32,020 nt of DNA. Source: a virus. A model generated the notes under the pieces. That model did no database searches, was not told the DNA's origin, and saw only the letters and a program-made list of their open reading frames with translations. A program made the translations under genes and the position numbers. Of this stretch, positions 16,756-22,749 are shown piece by piece (position 1 is the first letter of the stretch; each line of letters opens with the position of its first letter). The DNA lies in the IMG/VR virus record IMGVR_UViG_3300025671_000281, positions 1-32,020 of that record, one strand, 5' to 3'.

Positions 16756-16775
16756 AAAAGCCCACCGAAGCGGGC
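16755..16775 (-). terminator. Rho-independent-type terminator read on the minus strand
   Basis: Read on the minus strand this is a GCCCGC / GTGGGC stem (one A-C mismatch) closed by a TTCG tetraloop and followed by six Ts: a classical intrinsic terminator. The stem is at 16760-16765 and 16770-16775. On the plus strand the same hairpin is followed by AAGTTG, with no T-tract. It lies directly after the lysozyme stop codon, which is the end of the plus-strand late operon, but it is better built to stop leftward transcripts. It may still act weakly on + transcripts. Confidence 0.7.
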
Positions 16776-16828
16776 AAGTTGCAATTAACACCATCCAAGT
16801 AGACCACAAAAAAACTTTAAAATAAATC

Positions 16829-16867
16829 ATTGCATCTGTTGACACCTGTAAACAGATCGGTTAACCT
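16829..16867 (+). promoter_or_regulatory. Early rightward sigma-70-type promoter with shared 17-bp element
   Basis: TTGACA at 16839-16844, a 17-bp spacer and TAACCT at 16862-16867 make a strong -35 with a fair -10. The 17 bases ATTGCATCTGTTGACAC (16829-16845) recur exactly at 24697-24713 on the minus strand, where they form the -35 region of the leftward promoter. It lies in the gap between the late lysozyme gene and the first early gene, with an A/T-rich stretch (16808-16828) upstream that could act as an UP element. Confidence 0.75.
16834..16857. promoter_or_regulatory. Inverted repeat over the early promoter, possible operator
   Basis: ATCTGTT (16834-16840) and AACAGAT (16851-16857) form a perfect 7-bp inverted repeat with a 10-bp spacer. 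It covers the -35 box and most of the -10 spacer. A dimeric HTH repressor bound here would block the promoter. The 63-aa HTH protein at 18796 is the obvious candidate, but this link is inference. Confidence 0.5.
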
Positions 16868-16896
16868 GTGTTTGTGGAATGACGGAGGGAAACCAC

Positions 16897-17067
16897 ATGG
16901 ATGAATTAAATCAAGTCGAATATGCGGAGTGGCTACGGTGGTGTGGCTACTGTGATGCGGAGATGTACTCATGGCCTTTAGACAGCGATCCAGATTACAT
17001 GGCTGGGTTTGCCGAAGGCTACGCAGAAATTCAAATGGAGGGAAGTCATGAAAATTTTGTTAGCTGA
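16897..17067 (+). CDS. Small acidic protein of unknown function, 56 aa
   Basis: This is the first gene after the early promoter. An in-frame ATG exists at 16879, but GGAGGG (16884-16889) lies seven bases before the ATG at 16897, so that start is chosen. The 56-aa product is acidic and aromatic-rich ('VEYAEWLRWCGYCDAEMY', 'DPDYMAGFAEGYAEI'). I do not recognise it. By place it is an early gene, a position often used for host-takeover or regulatory proteins. Confidence 0.65.
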   Translation: MDELNQVEYAEWLRWCGYCDAEMYSWPLDSDPDYMAGFAEGYAEIQMEGSHENFVS

Positions 17068-17371
17068 AAGTCACGTTAGTCCCGAGGATTGGAGAGAGGT
17101 GGAACACGAGTGCGATGTTTGCCTTGAACCTTTAACCAGAGAGGAGCATACCAAGTGCGCTGAGTGTGCCGAGACTTATGTCATGGATATGGCGCAAGAA
17201 GACCTAGCTTTTGCGAGTGAGATTATTACTGGTCAGTACGCGGTTGACTTTGACGAGTATCAGAAAACAATGATTCAAGCATACGAGATCAACGATCCAC
17301 AATTAATGTTCGATACGTTTGCCGACTCGATGGTCGGTGCAATTAGATTAGCTCAGGAGGGCAAGATATGA
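17048..17371 (+). CDS. Early zinc-ribbon-like protein, 107 aa
   Basis: The frame is open from 17009, but GGAGG (17038-17042) precedes ATG 17048, which gives a 107-aa product overlapping the preceding gene by 20 bases. Residues 24-27 (CDVC) and 37-40 (CAEC), the pair separated by 'LEPLTREEHTK', make a C-x2-C...C-x2-C zinc knuckle. The rest is helical and acidic. Function unknown. The stop overlaps the start of the ERF gene (ATGA). Confidence 0.7.
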   Translation: MKILLAESHVSPEDWREVEHECDVCLEPLTREEHTKCAECAETYVMDMAQEDLAFASEIITGQYAVDFDEYQKTMIQAYEINDPQLMFDTFADSMVGAIRLAQEGKI

Positions 17372-17946
17372 GATCAAGTGAGAGTATAGAGAAACTAGCT
17401 GAGGCGCTCTGTGCGGCTCAAGGTGAGATGGGAGGCGCTGTGAAAGGCAGTGCCAACCCCTTCTTTAAATCAAGCTACGCTGACCTTCCAAGCGTTATCA
17501 AAGTTATCAAGGAGCCATGCTCTAAACACGGTCTTAGTTATGTGCAGCTACCACACAGGTCAGACAGTTCAATCGGGGTGGTTACGCGGTTGATGCACGT
17601 TTCTGGTCAATGGTTAGAGAACGACTTTACCTTGCCAATGGTTAAGTCTGATCCGCAGGCGGCAGGGTCGGCTATAACCTACGCAAGACGGTACGCTTTA
17701 CAGGCGCTGTTCGGTATACCTGCGGTCGATGACGATGCTGAGTCTGCAATGATTCGCGGTGACAAGCCAAGCCTGATTGACGAGTCGCAGTTATCGGTTA
17801 TCTACGACCTGTTAGATAAGACCGATTCGGACATTGAGAAGTTTTGCAAAGCCTTTAATATCAAGGGAGTTGAGGCGATGCTGTCTAGTCAATTCGATAA
17901 GGCAATGAGCCAGCTTAACAGGAAGTTAAAAGATGTTAGTCAGTAA
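17368..17946 (+). CDS. erf: ERF-family single-strand annealing protein
   Basis: This 192-aa member of the ERF superfamily of phage recombinases (as in P22) has the characteristic core 'ANPFFKSSYADLPSVI' (residues about 30-45) and 'DPQAAGSAITYARRYALQAL', then 'GIPAVDDDAE' (about 98-127). ERF proteins form rings on single-stranded DNA and anneal complementary strands for recombination-dependent replication or end joining. Its start overlaps the preceding stop (ATGA) and its end overlaps the YqaJ exonuclease by 14 bases. The annealase/exonuclease/SSB trio is a complete recombination cassette comparable in concept to lambda Red. Confidence 0.92.
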   Translation: MRSSESIEKLAEALCAAQGEMGGAVKGSANPFFKSSYADLPSVIKVIKEPCSKHGLSYVQLPHRSDSSIGVVTRLMHVSGQWLENDFTLPMVKSDPQAAGSAITYARRYALQALFGIPAVDDDAESAMIRGDKPSLIDESQLSVIYDLLDKTDSDIEKFCKAFNIKGVEAMLSSQFDKAMSQLNRKLKDVSQ

Positions 17947-18532
17947 CTTCGAGCAAGGCTCTAGCGAGTGGTTGCAAAGCCGCTTAGGGAAACCTACGGC
18001 TAGCAACTTTGGCAAGCTAATTACACCCACAGGCAAGCCCAGTACGTCTGCTGAAGGTTATATTAACGAGTTAATTGCTCAAAGGATTACTGGAGAATTG
18101 CCAGAGTTTTACACAAATGCGGCAATGGAACGGGGTAATGAGTTAGAACCTGCTGCCAAAGCGCTGTATGAGTTTATCAATGGCGTTGAGGTGGTACAGG
18201 TTGGATTGTGCTTGCATGACACTTTGGATTGTGGCGCTAGCCCAGACGGGTTGATAGGCGTTGATGGCGGGATAGAGATTAAGTGTCCTTTACCCAATAC
18301 GCACATTGCTTATCTGCGTGAAGGCGTAGTACCTAGCAAGTACATACCACAGATACAAGGTTGTCTTTGGATAACGGGTAGGGAGTGGTGGGACTTCATG
18401 TCTTACCATCCCGCCATGGAAGATTTAATTGTGCGAGTTGAAAGAGATAACGAGTACATTAAAAAGCTGGCCGACCAGGTAGAACGGGCGGTCGATATTA
18501 TCAAAACCGAAAGTAAAAAATGGAGTAAGTAA
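17933..18532 (+). CDS. YqaJ-type viral recombination exonuclease
   Basis: This 199-aa nuclease belongs to the PD-(D/E)XK family related to lambda exonuclease. It opens with '[17 protein letters not shown]' (the usual start motif), followed by '[17 protein letters not shown]' (about 64-80), the catalytic Asp105 in 'GASPDGLIG', Glu115 and Lys117 in 'EIKCP', and Gln140/Gln142 in 'IPQIQG'. It would resect dsDNA ends 5'-3' to create the single strands used by the ERF protein encoded just upstream. The start lies 14 bases inside the ERF gene; the stop overlaps the next start (TAATG). Confidence 0.92.
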   Translation: MLVSNFEQGSSEWLQSRLGKPTASNFGKLITPTGKPSTSAEGYINELIAQRITGELPEFYTNAAMERGNELEPAAKALYEFINGVEVVQVGLCLHDTLDCGASPDGLIGVDGGIEIKCPLPNTHIAYLREGVVPSKYIPQIQGCLWITGREWWDFMSYHPAMEDLIVRVERDNEYIKKLADQVERAVDIIKTESKKWSK

Positions 18533-18786
18533 TGGAATACGATAACACTAATCGCGGGGTTTTATTTCGCAACGACAAGAAAGAGTCTGAGAAACATCCA
18601 GACTTCACTGGCTCAATCGATGTTGGCGGGGTAGATCATTACCTATCTGGCTGGATTAAAGAGTCTAAGCAGGGCAAGAAGTTCTTTTCGCTGTCAGTCA
18701 AGGCCAAAGATGCGGTAGCTAAACCCGCCATGCAGCAAGCCAAGCAAGCAGTCGAAGAAGATTTCGAAGACGACATTCCATTCTAG
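18532..18786 (+). CDS. Small single-strand-DNA-binding-like protein, 84 aa
   Basis: This 84-aa protein has the pattern '[18 protein letters not shown]', '[20 protein letters not shown]' and '[12 protein letters not shown]', as in a short phage family with a beta-barrel core, and ends in an acidic tail 'FEDDIPF'. An acidic tail ending Ile-Pro-Phe is the typical partner-binding end of bacterial SSB. Its location after the annealase and exonuclease supports a role in covering or handing over single-stranded DNA. It is much shorter than canonical SSB (about 180 aa), so an accessory role is possible. Confidence 0.7.
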   Translation: MEYDNTNRGVLFRNDKKESEKHPDFTGSIDVGGVDHYLSGWIKESKQGKKFFSLSVKAKDAVAKPAMQQAKQAVEEDFEDDIPF

Positions 18787-18795
18787 GGGTAATCA

Positions 18796-18987
18796 ATGGA
18801 CATAGGTCAAAGCATTAGAAAAGTAATCGAAGCTAGAGGATTAACCTATGAGCAGTTCGCTGGGCTGCTCGGGGTTTCCAGACAGAGAGCGCATACGATT
18901 GCTAAGTCGAAAGACTTAAAGCTTTCAACCATTAAGAAGGTTAGTGATGCGCTAGATATTAACATTGAGTATTTAATTCGGGCATAA
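18796..18987 (+). CDS. Cro/C1-type HTH transcriptional regulator, 63 aa
   Basis: This 63-residue protein is almost entirely an HTH_XRE domain: 'LTYEQFAGLLGVSRQRAHTI' followed by a second helix pair ending 'ALDINIEYLI'. The size fits a Cro-like dimer with no C-terminal cleavage or oligomerisation domain. It is the last gene of the recombination cluster and is followed by a G/C hairpin. The inverted repeat ATCTGTT-N10-AACAGAT at the early promoter is a plausible operator, suggesting negative feedback (inference). A GGGG stretch at 18786-18789 precedes the ATG. Confidence 0.85.
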   Translation: MDIGQSIRKVIEARGLTYEQFAGLLGVSRQRAHTIAKSKDLKLSTIKKVSDALDINIEYLIRA

Positions 18988-19014
18988 AAAAACCCCCCTG
19001 GAGGGAGGGGGGTT
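18986..19014 (-). terminator. Rho-independent-type terminator read on the minus strand
   Basis: AACCCCCC (18991-18998) and GGGGGGTT (19007-19014) form a perfect 8-bp stem with an 8-base loop. On the minus strand it is followed by further Ts (complement of the A run at 18986-18990), giving a textbook intrinsic terminator for leftward transcripts. On the plus strand it is followed by GCACGG without a T-tract. The same orientation is seen for the hairpin at 16760. Confidence 0.65.
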
Positions 19015-19353
19015 GCACGGGGAGTGCGGAGGAAGTATCATTGAAGTGCGAAGTCAATGATGGATAAAGTTTAACAGAGTGCCAAACCAAATCCAACATT
19101 CAATTCGCAGAGACTAACGGGCGTTAGGCTGGGGAACCGAAGAACCCCAGAGCGGAGTTGACCCTCTCCATGATGCGCCCCTGAATGCCGAGAGCAGGTA
19201 GTCAGGATAGATGTCAAGATTCGATACGTTAGTCAAAGCTCGTCATTACTAATTAACTTATTTTTTGTGCGTAAGCACATTAAAAGGGTAAGTGTGGATG
19301 GATATTTAAGAAAGAATTGTTAAGTCTATTAAAAACTACTGGAGGGTAGCGAA
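18988..19353 (+). other. 366-bp non-coding region with several hairpins
   Basis: No convincing gene lies between the HTH regulator and the secreted protein. The region holds, in order: the reversed terminator; a hairpin TCATTGA / TCAATGA (19038-19044 and 19054-19060); the structured segment 19112-19234; an A/T-rich stretch (19246-19266); a small hairpin TGTGC-GTAA-GCACA (19266-19279); and the leader of the next gene with its hairpin ribosome-binding site. It could be a replication origin, a non-coding RNA gene, or a long regulatory leader. No promoter of good quality was found for the downstream gene. Confidence 0.6.
19112..19234 (+). ncRNA. Candidate structured RNA of about 123 nt (unknown family)
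   Basis: GACTAACG (19112-19119) can pair perfectly with CGTTAGTC (19227-19234), closing a domain. Inside are CTGGGG/CCCCAG (19129-19134 with 19145-19150, loop AACCGAAGAA), GGAG/CTCC (19154-19157 with 19166-19169), GGCG/CGCC (19120-19123 with 19176-19179) and CCTG/CAGG (19180-19183 with 19195-19198). A second CGTTAG at 19122-19127 can also pair with the 5' strand of the closing stem, giving a mutually exclusive hairpin. The strand is not proven; + is assumed because the surrounding genes are +. No known RNA family was recognised. Confidence 0.4.
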
Positions 19354-19356
19354 ATG
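19336..19356 (+). promoter_or_regulatory. Ribosome-binding site displayed in a hairpin loop (copy 1)
   Basis: CTAC (19336-19339) pairs with GTAG (19346-19349) around the loop TGGAGG, which carries the Shine-Dalgarno sequence. The ATG of the secreted protein follows at 19354. The same 'ACTGGAGGG-AG' leader occurs before two leftward genes (24402 and 24630), where the stems are longer. It probably keeps the ribosome-binding site exposed. Confidence 0.5.
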
Positions 19357-19635
19357 AAAAAACTGATAGCAACTTTATTGATTACCGTTTGTTCACCTTG
19401 TATTCAAGCGGATACAAAAGCCCATGCGAAAAACGAGGATGGCGGTAGGATCGTCTTAACAGATGAGAAGTGTCAGGTTGATCCTCGAATGTTAAGAGCG
19501 TACACCTATACGAAATCCCATTATACCGAGGAGGGTTGCTGGGTAGATGATGACCTAACCATCTTGGTTAAGTGGGAAAAGATGGGTGTCATGCGCTATG
19601 AAAAGCGTAAGTTCAAAGTAGTTAAGGAGTGGTAA
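19354..19635 (+). CDS. Secreted/periplasmic small protein, 93 aa
   Basis: The N-terminus is a Sec-type signal peptide: 'MKKLIATLLITVCSPCIQAD', with likely cleavage after the Ala at residue 19. The mature part (about 74 aa) has two cysteines (residues about 41 and 62) in 'RIVLTDEKCQ' and 'EEGCWVDDDLTILVKWEK'. This layout resembles short exported proteins I know from other phage early regions, whose function is not established. A periplasmic early protein could act in superinfection exclusion or envelope modification, but that is speculation. It begins a new block after the 366-bp non-coding region, with a strong GGAGGG site. Confidence 0.7.
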   Translation: MKKLIATLLITVCSPCIQADTKAHAKNEDGGRIVLTDEKCQVDPRMLRAYTYTKSHYTEEGCWVDDDLTILVKWEKMGVMRYEKRKFKVVKEW

Positions 19636-19638
19636 GCC

Positions 19639-19830
19639 ATGAGCCAGAACCAACGAATCCTTAAACACATTGAGCAGCATGGTTCTATTAACCCCTTAAT
19701 GGCCTTGGAACGATATGGATGTATGCGCCTCGCGGCGCGTATATCTGAGCTAAAAGCAAGGGGCCACAAGATAGAAACCAGAATCATAAAGTCACATAAG
19801 AATAAAGTTTACGCGGAGTATTACCTATGA
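19639..19830 (+). CDS. Small winged-helix DNA-binding protein, 63 aa
   Basis: The 63-aa product fits a short phage helix-turn-helix family: 'QNQRILKHIEQHGSINPLMA', then 'ERYGCMRLAARISELKARGH' and 'KVYAEYYL'. The 'RLAARISEL+xGH' segment is the recognition part. These proteins are common near replication genes. The specific target is unknown. The stop overlaps the start of the next gene (ATGA). Confidence 0.75.
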   Translation: MSQNQRILKHIEQHGSINPLMALERYGCMRLAARISELKARGHKIETRIIKSHKNKVYAEYYL

Positions 19831-20129
19831 GTGACATAGATTTATTAAAAATAGTCCACAATAAGTTTCAGCAGGGCGATAGTTTTTATTGGTCTTTGGA
19901 ACCTAAAGAGCAAGACTATCTCGACACAAATGAGTTTATTTTTTGTTTAGAGGGTGTGATTGAAACTTTGATTTTTAACGCTTTCAAAAATCCAGATGAG
20001 GCGTATCAGATTTTGCGGGTATGGCCTTATGATACAGACGGCTATTGCGAACTAGGTGGCAAGGATTACTGGTTCAAAGACATAGACGAGGCTTGCGATA
20101 TCTTGATGTCGGAAAGGGGCTGGTCATGA
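19827..20129 (+). CDS. Hypothetical acidic protein, 100 aa
   Basis: This 100-aa acidic, aromatic-rich protein ('GDSFYWSLEPKEQDYLDTNE', 'YQILRVWPYDTDGY', 'KDYWFKDIDEACDILM') is not recognised. It is a real gene by its compact packing: ATGA overlap with the winged-helix gene at the start and a 4-base overlap with the replication-related gene at the end. No membrane segment or metal-binding motif was seen. Confidence 0.65.
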   Translation: MSDIDLLKIVHNKFQQGDSFYWSLEPKEQDYLDTNEFIFCLEGVIETLIFNAFKNPDEAYQILRVWPYDTDGYCELGGKDYWFKDIDEACDILMSERGWS

Positions 20130-20500
20130 TTCTAAACACGGGAGAGGTGTGGCAAGCAGATGACTCAGACATTATACAATGGCAAAAGACCTACCCTGCC
20201 GTTGATGTATTCGCGGAGTTGGCGAAGATGGAGAGTTGGCTCGATGCTAACCCATCGAAACGTAAGACCTCAAAGGGTATTAAGCGGTTTGTTAACTCAT
20301 GGTTATCACGGGCGCAGGATAAAGGCGGCAGTAGTCCAATAAAAATAGATGGCCCCAAGCCATGGGGAGATGGCCCAAAGACCATAAGGCAAAGATCGAA
20401 CCTTGATGACCTAACTGACATAACCTGGCTGGAGGGTTCGGAAAAGGAACACATGAGAGTTTACTTTACTGATAAATATGGGCAGGCGTTCGATGGCTAA
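20126..20500 (+). CDS. Replication protein C-terminal-domain homologue, 124 aa
   Basis: The frame is open from 20045, but the ATG at 20126 overlaps the preceding stop (ATGA) and follows GGAAAGGGG, so it is taken as the start. The pattern 'QWQKTYPAVDVFAELAKMES' with 'WLDANPSKRKTSKGIKRFVN' and 'SWLSRAQDKGG' (about residues 18-67) is one I know as the C-terminal part of phage O-type replication initiators and related proteins. The usual N-terminal winged-helix half is missing here but two separate winged-helix proteins (19639 and 20493) flank it. A helicase-loader-like role is possible. Confidence 0.6.
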   Translation: MILNTGEVWQADDSDIIQWQKTYPAVDVFAELAKMESWLDANPSKRKTSKGIKRFVNSWLSRAQDKGGSSPIKIDGPKPWGDGPKTIRQRSNLDDLTDITWLEGSEKEHMRVYFTDKYGQAFDG

Positions 20501-20843
20501 ATTCAAAACAGTGGATCAGATGCAGGAGATACTGTTGACCGATCTATACAACTCAGGCGAAGCGTTCACTATCAAGCAAATGGCTGAAAAATGTACAATG
20601 GTCAAACATGCTAGTAGAATGAACGAGTTACTGCGCCTACTTATGGATGATGGTTACATTCAGAGCCAAGGTTCCAATACGGATTTGGTTTATAGAAAGA
20701 GTCGGGGTGAAAAGTGGTTAAGAAAGCGGTGGGTAAGTGAAGTGGCCGAGGACTTATGCCATGGAGATTGCGTTGGAAACCTCACGGGAAAAACGTCTCT
20801 TGATGTTAAAGCAAGTTCCAGATCACCTTCAGGCTCTTGTTAA
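20493..20843 (+). CDS. Winged-helix-like protein, 116 aa
   Basis: The start at ATG 20493 overlaps the end of the upstream gene by eight bases and follows GGCAGG. Residues about 8-70 show a winged-helix pattern ('EILLTDLYNSGEAFTIKQMA', 'ASRMNELLRLLMDDGYIQSQ'). The last 40 residues ('HGDCVGNLTGKTSLD...') look low in structure and overlap another open frame at 20761, so the true C-terminus may be of little functional importance. Probably an early DNA-binding regulator. Confidence 0.65.
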   Translation: MAKFKTVDQMQEILLTDLYNSGEAFTIKQMAEKCTMVKHASRMNELLRLLMDDGYIQSQGSNTDLVYRKSRGEKWLRKRWVSEVAEDLCHGDCVGNLTGKTSLDVKASSRSPSGSC

Positions 20844-20937
20844 GAGACACGTTGAGGTAGCCTATGAATCCAAACAGCGTTTACGAAAAGCTAGTCAAGG
20901 TCGGAACGGAGTGGGCAGACGCAGAACAGGCGGCTAA
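20761..20937 (+). CDS. Possible nested small gene, 58 aa
   Basis: The frame is open from 20737. ATG 20761 has GAGGA nine bases upstream (20747-20751). The first 35 residues ('MEIALETSREKRLLMLKQVP', 'DHLQALVKRHVEVAY') form a sensible amphipathic helix pair like short early phage proteins, and the rest is basic and poor. It overlaps 20493-20843 by 83 bases and 20864-21190 by 74 bases in other frames. I cannot exclude that it is spurious. Confidence 0.4.
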   Translation: MEIALETSREKRLLMLKQVPDHLQALVKRHVEVAYESKQRLRKASQGRNGVGRRRTGG

Positions 20938-21190
20938 CCTACTTGAAGGCACACTGAAATCAGTAAAAGCTAAGATTGCTATACAGCATAAAGACTGTGG
21001 TATGGGGGTGGCTGAATCTGAGTTGAGAGCAGAGGCTGACTTTGAATACAAAGAAGCAAGGGAGCAAGCGATAAAAGCACGAACGGAAGCAATTAAAGCG
21101 AGGGTGGTCTATCAAGCTGCCCAAGCATACATTGATGCCTGGCGTACTGTCGAAGCATCTGAACGCGCAGCTAATCGAGCGCAGACTTAG
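20864..21190 (+). CDS. Helical protein of unknown function, 108 aa
   Basis: This 108-aa product is almost wholly alpha-helical and Ala/Glu/Lys-rich ('TEWADAEQAANLLEGTLKSV', 'EADFEYKEAREQAIKARTEA', 'AAQAYIDAWRTVEASERAAN'). It resembles small helical proteins of phage early regions, with no assigned function. GTTGAGGT lies upstream of the ATG. It ends eight bases before the metallophosphoesterase gene, which suggests joint expression. Confidence 0.7.
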   Translation: MNPNSVYEKLVKVGTEWADAEQAANLLEGTLKSVKAKIAIQHKDCGMGVAESELRAEADFEYKEAREQAIKARTEAIKARVVYQAAQAYIDAWRTVEASERAANRAQT

Positions 21191-21198
21191 GGGGAGTT

Positions 21199-22365
21199 AT
21201 GGATTGGGAAGGTTATTTACCGTTTTGTGAAAGCGAGCGTCAACTTCAGTTGATTAGCTTGAGGTCGCAGGGAGTACCGATTGACAAAATTGCAGAAGCA
21301 ATGGGAATCAATAAACGAAATGTTCTTGCCATGAGCGCAAGGATTAAAGCTAGGGCAGCGAAGCAGGGCTACGCTCCAGAACACGATATGATCCACACAG
21401 TGCCAGACAATTTCAGCGTGTCGGGTACGTCCACACTGTATAAAGATGGCGCGCCTGTAATGCAGTGGGTTAAGAGTAAGAACGATGTTATTGCTATGTT
21501 CGAGCAAGCGCTGGAGCATTTTAAAGAAGGATTGGTTGAGGACGTACAGGGTAAGGCAAAGCCAGTTGAAAAACCTACGGATAAAAAAGACCCTAACCTA
21601 CTCGCCAATTATCTTATCGGAGATCACCACCTGGGCATGGTGGCCTGGCCGCCCGAGACAGGGGGAGACGCCTACGATATTGATATATCAACTAAGCTAC
21701 TGTTTAACGCGGTGGATACCCTCACTGCAATGTCTAGCCATGCTCATACAGGTGTACTTTTAAACCTGGGCGATATGATGCACGCCAATAACCTGAAGAA
21801 CCAAACGGGCAGCCAGACTCATACCCTCGATGTTGACGGGCGAATGGGTAAGGCTATCCGAGCCGTTGGTCAAATGTACAAAAGACTGATTAGCAGAATG
21901 CTAGAAGCTCATGAGGAAGTGTGGGTTATTAATATTCGCGGTAATCATGACCCCGATGCGAGTCTCTGGCTCAATGAGATGGTCAAGATGTACTACGAAA
22001 ACGAGCCGAGGGTTATCGTCTTTGATAACTACAACAAGTTCTTGCATTTTGTATGGGGCAAGAACTTAGTCGCACTTCATCACGGAGACAAGATCAACGT
22101 ACAAAGACTTTACGAAAAGATCACCAGTAGTCTAGCTAAAGAGTGGGGTGAGTCTCGATACAGATATGCTTGGACGGGGCATATCCACCACAAGCAGGCG
22201 CATGAAGTAGGTGGGCTGCATCACGAAAGCTGGAATTGTTTGGTTAGCCAGGACAGCTATCACTCAGAACACCTATACACTGCCAGCCGATCAATGACTA
22301 CCGTGTTACTTCATAAGGAGTTTGGCGAACACTCACGGTTCAAGGTGGGGATTGACCAGCTATGA
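21199..22365 (+). CDS. Calcineurin-like metallophosphoesterase with N-terminal HTH
   Basis: This 388-aa protein begins with an HTH-like segment (about 18-55: 'LRSQGVPIDKIAEAMGINKR'), a linker, and then a metallophosphoesterase domain with all family motifs: DHHLG (about 142), GDMMHANN (about 191), GNHD (about 248), HHGD (about 293) and GHIHHK (about 327). These bind two metal ions. Relatives include SbcD/Mre11-type nucleases and phage phosphoesterases located in replication regions, so DNA end or hairpin processing, or a nucleotide phosphatase, is likely. The HTH fusion suggests recruitment to DNA. GGGGGAG precedes the ATG; the stop overlaps the DUF3310 start. Confidence 0.88.
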   Translation: MDWEGYLPFCESERQLQLISLRSQGVPIDKIAEAMGINKRNVLAMSARIKARAAKQGYAPEHDMIHTVPDNFSVSGTSTLYKDGAPVMQWVKSKNDVIAMFEQALEHFKEGLVEDVQGKAKPVEKPTDKKDPNLLANYLIGDHHLGMVAWPPETGGDAYDIDISTKLLFNAVDTLTAMSSHAHTGVLLNLGDMMHANNLKNQTGSQTHTLDVDGRMGKAIRAVGQMYKRLISRMLEAHEEVWVINIRGNHDPDASLWLNEMVKMYYENEPRVIVFDNYNKFLHFVWGKNLVALHHGDKINVQRLYEKITSSLAKEWGESRYRYAWTGHIHHKQAHEVGGLHHESWNCLVSQDSYHSEHLYTASRSMTTVLLHKEFGEHSRFKVGIDQL

Positions 22366-22589
22366 GCGCAAAGGACTATCAAGTTCAGGGCGACCACTAC
22401 CAATCAAAAGCTATCCAGCCGATAGATTATATCCTGGCTAATGGTTTGGGATATTGCGAAGGTAACGTGGTCAAGTATGTTTCCAGATGGAGAGAGAAGG
22501 GCGGCCTAAGTGACCTACTGAAAGCCAAGCATTACATTGAGTTCTTAATAGAGGAGTGGGAACGTGATTGCGATAATGATGTGCGATGA
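22362..22589 (+). CDS. DUF3310 protein (SaV / T7 gp1.7-related), 75 aa
   Basis: This has the DUF3310 signature: 'GDHYQSKAIQPIDYILANGL', 'CEGNVVKYVSRWREKGGLSD' and 'LLKAKHYIEFLIEEW'. Members are widespread in phages. T7 gp1.7, which contains such a region, is a nucleotide kinase, and the staphylococcal SaV protein is of the same family. At 75 aa this is only the DUF3310 core, so kinase activity should not be assumed. Its start overlaps the phosphoesterase stop (ATGA). Confidence 0.88.
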   Translation: MSAKDYQVQGDHYQSKAIQPIDYILANGLGYCEGNVVKYVSRWREKGGLSDLLKAKHYIEFLIEEWERDCDNDVR

Positions 22590-22749
22590 CTGCGATACGC
22601 AGATGCAGGAGGTCTTTACCGCACAGGAAAATTTTAGGCTTAACGGCTGGGTCTGCCCAAGCTGTTTACACTTCGCGAAAGCCATCGGCAGAGAGCGCCA
22701 ACTCACCATCGAGGATAAAGAAAATGGCAATAAAACGCGAAGCGTGTGA
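22564..22749 (+). CDS. Small zinc-ribbon protein, 61 aa
   Basis: GAGGAG (22552-22557) lies six bases before GTG 22564, the favoured start; ATG 22576 is an alternative. The protein has C-x2-C at residues 7-10 (CDDC) and a second C-x2-C at about 31-34 (CPSC), a compact zinc ribbon. It overlaps the DUF3310 end by 26 bases and the HNH gene start by 26 bases. A role in DNA or RNA binding is likely by fold only. Confidence 0.65.
   Translation: MIAIMMCDDCDTQMQEVFTAQENFRLNGWVCPSCLHFAKAIGRERQLTIEDKENGNKTRSV

Noticed and set aside
18999-19024. G-quadruplex in the G-rich strand of the 18991 hairpin
   Set aside because: The runs are uneven, and the perfect C6/G6 stem with a minus-strand T-tract is a simpler explanation.
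19103-19240. Group I intron core (GCAGAGACTAAC resembles the conserved P7 region, with CGTTAGTC as its partner)
   Set aside because: The helix is a continuous 8-bp stem without the usual bulge, no P3-P6 partners were found upstream, and no interrupted gene flanks it. Kept only as an unassigned structured RNA.
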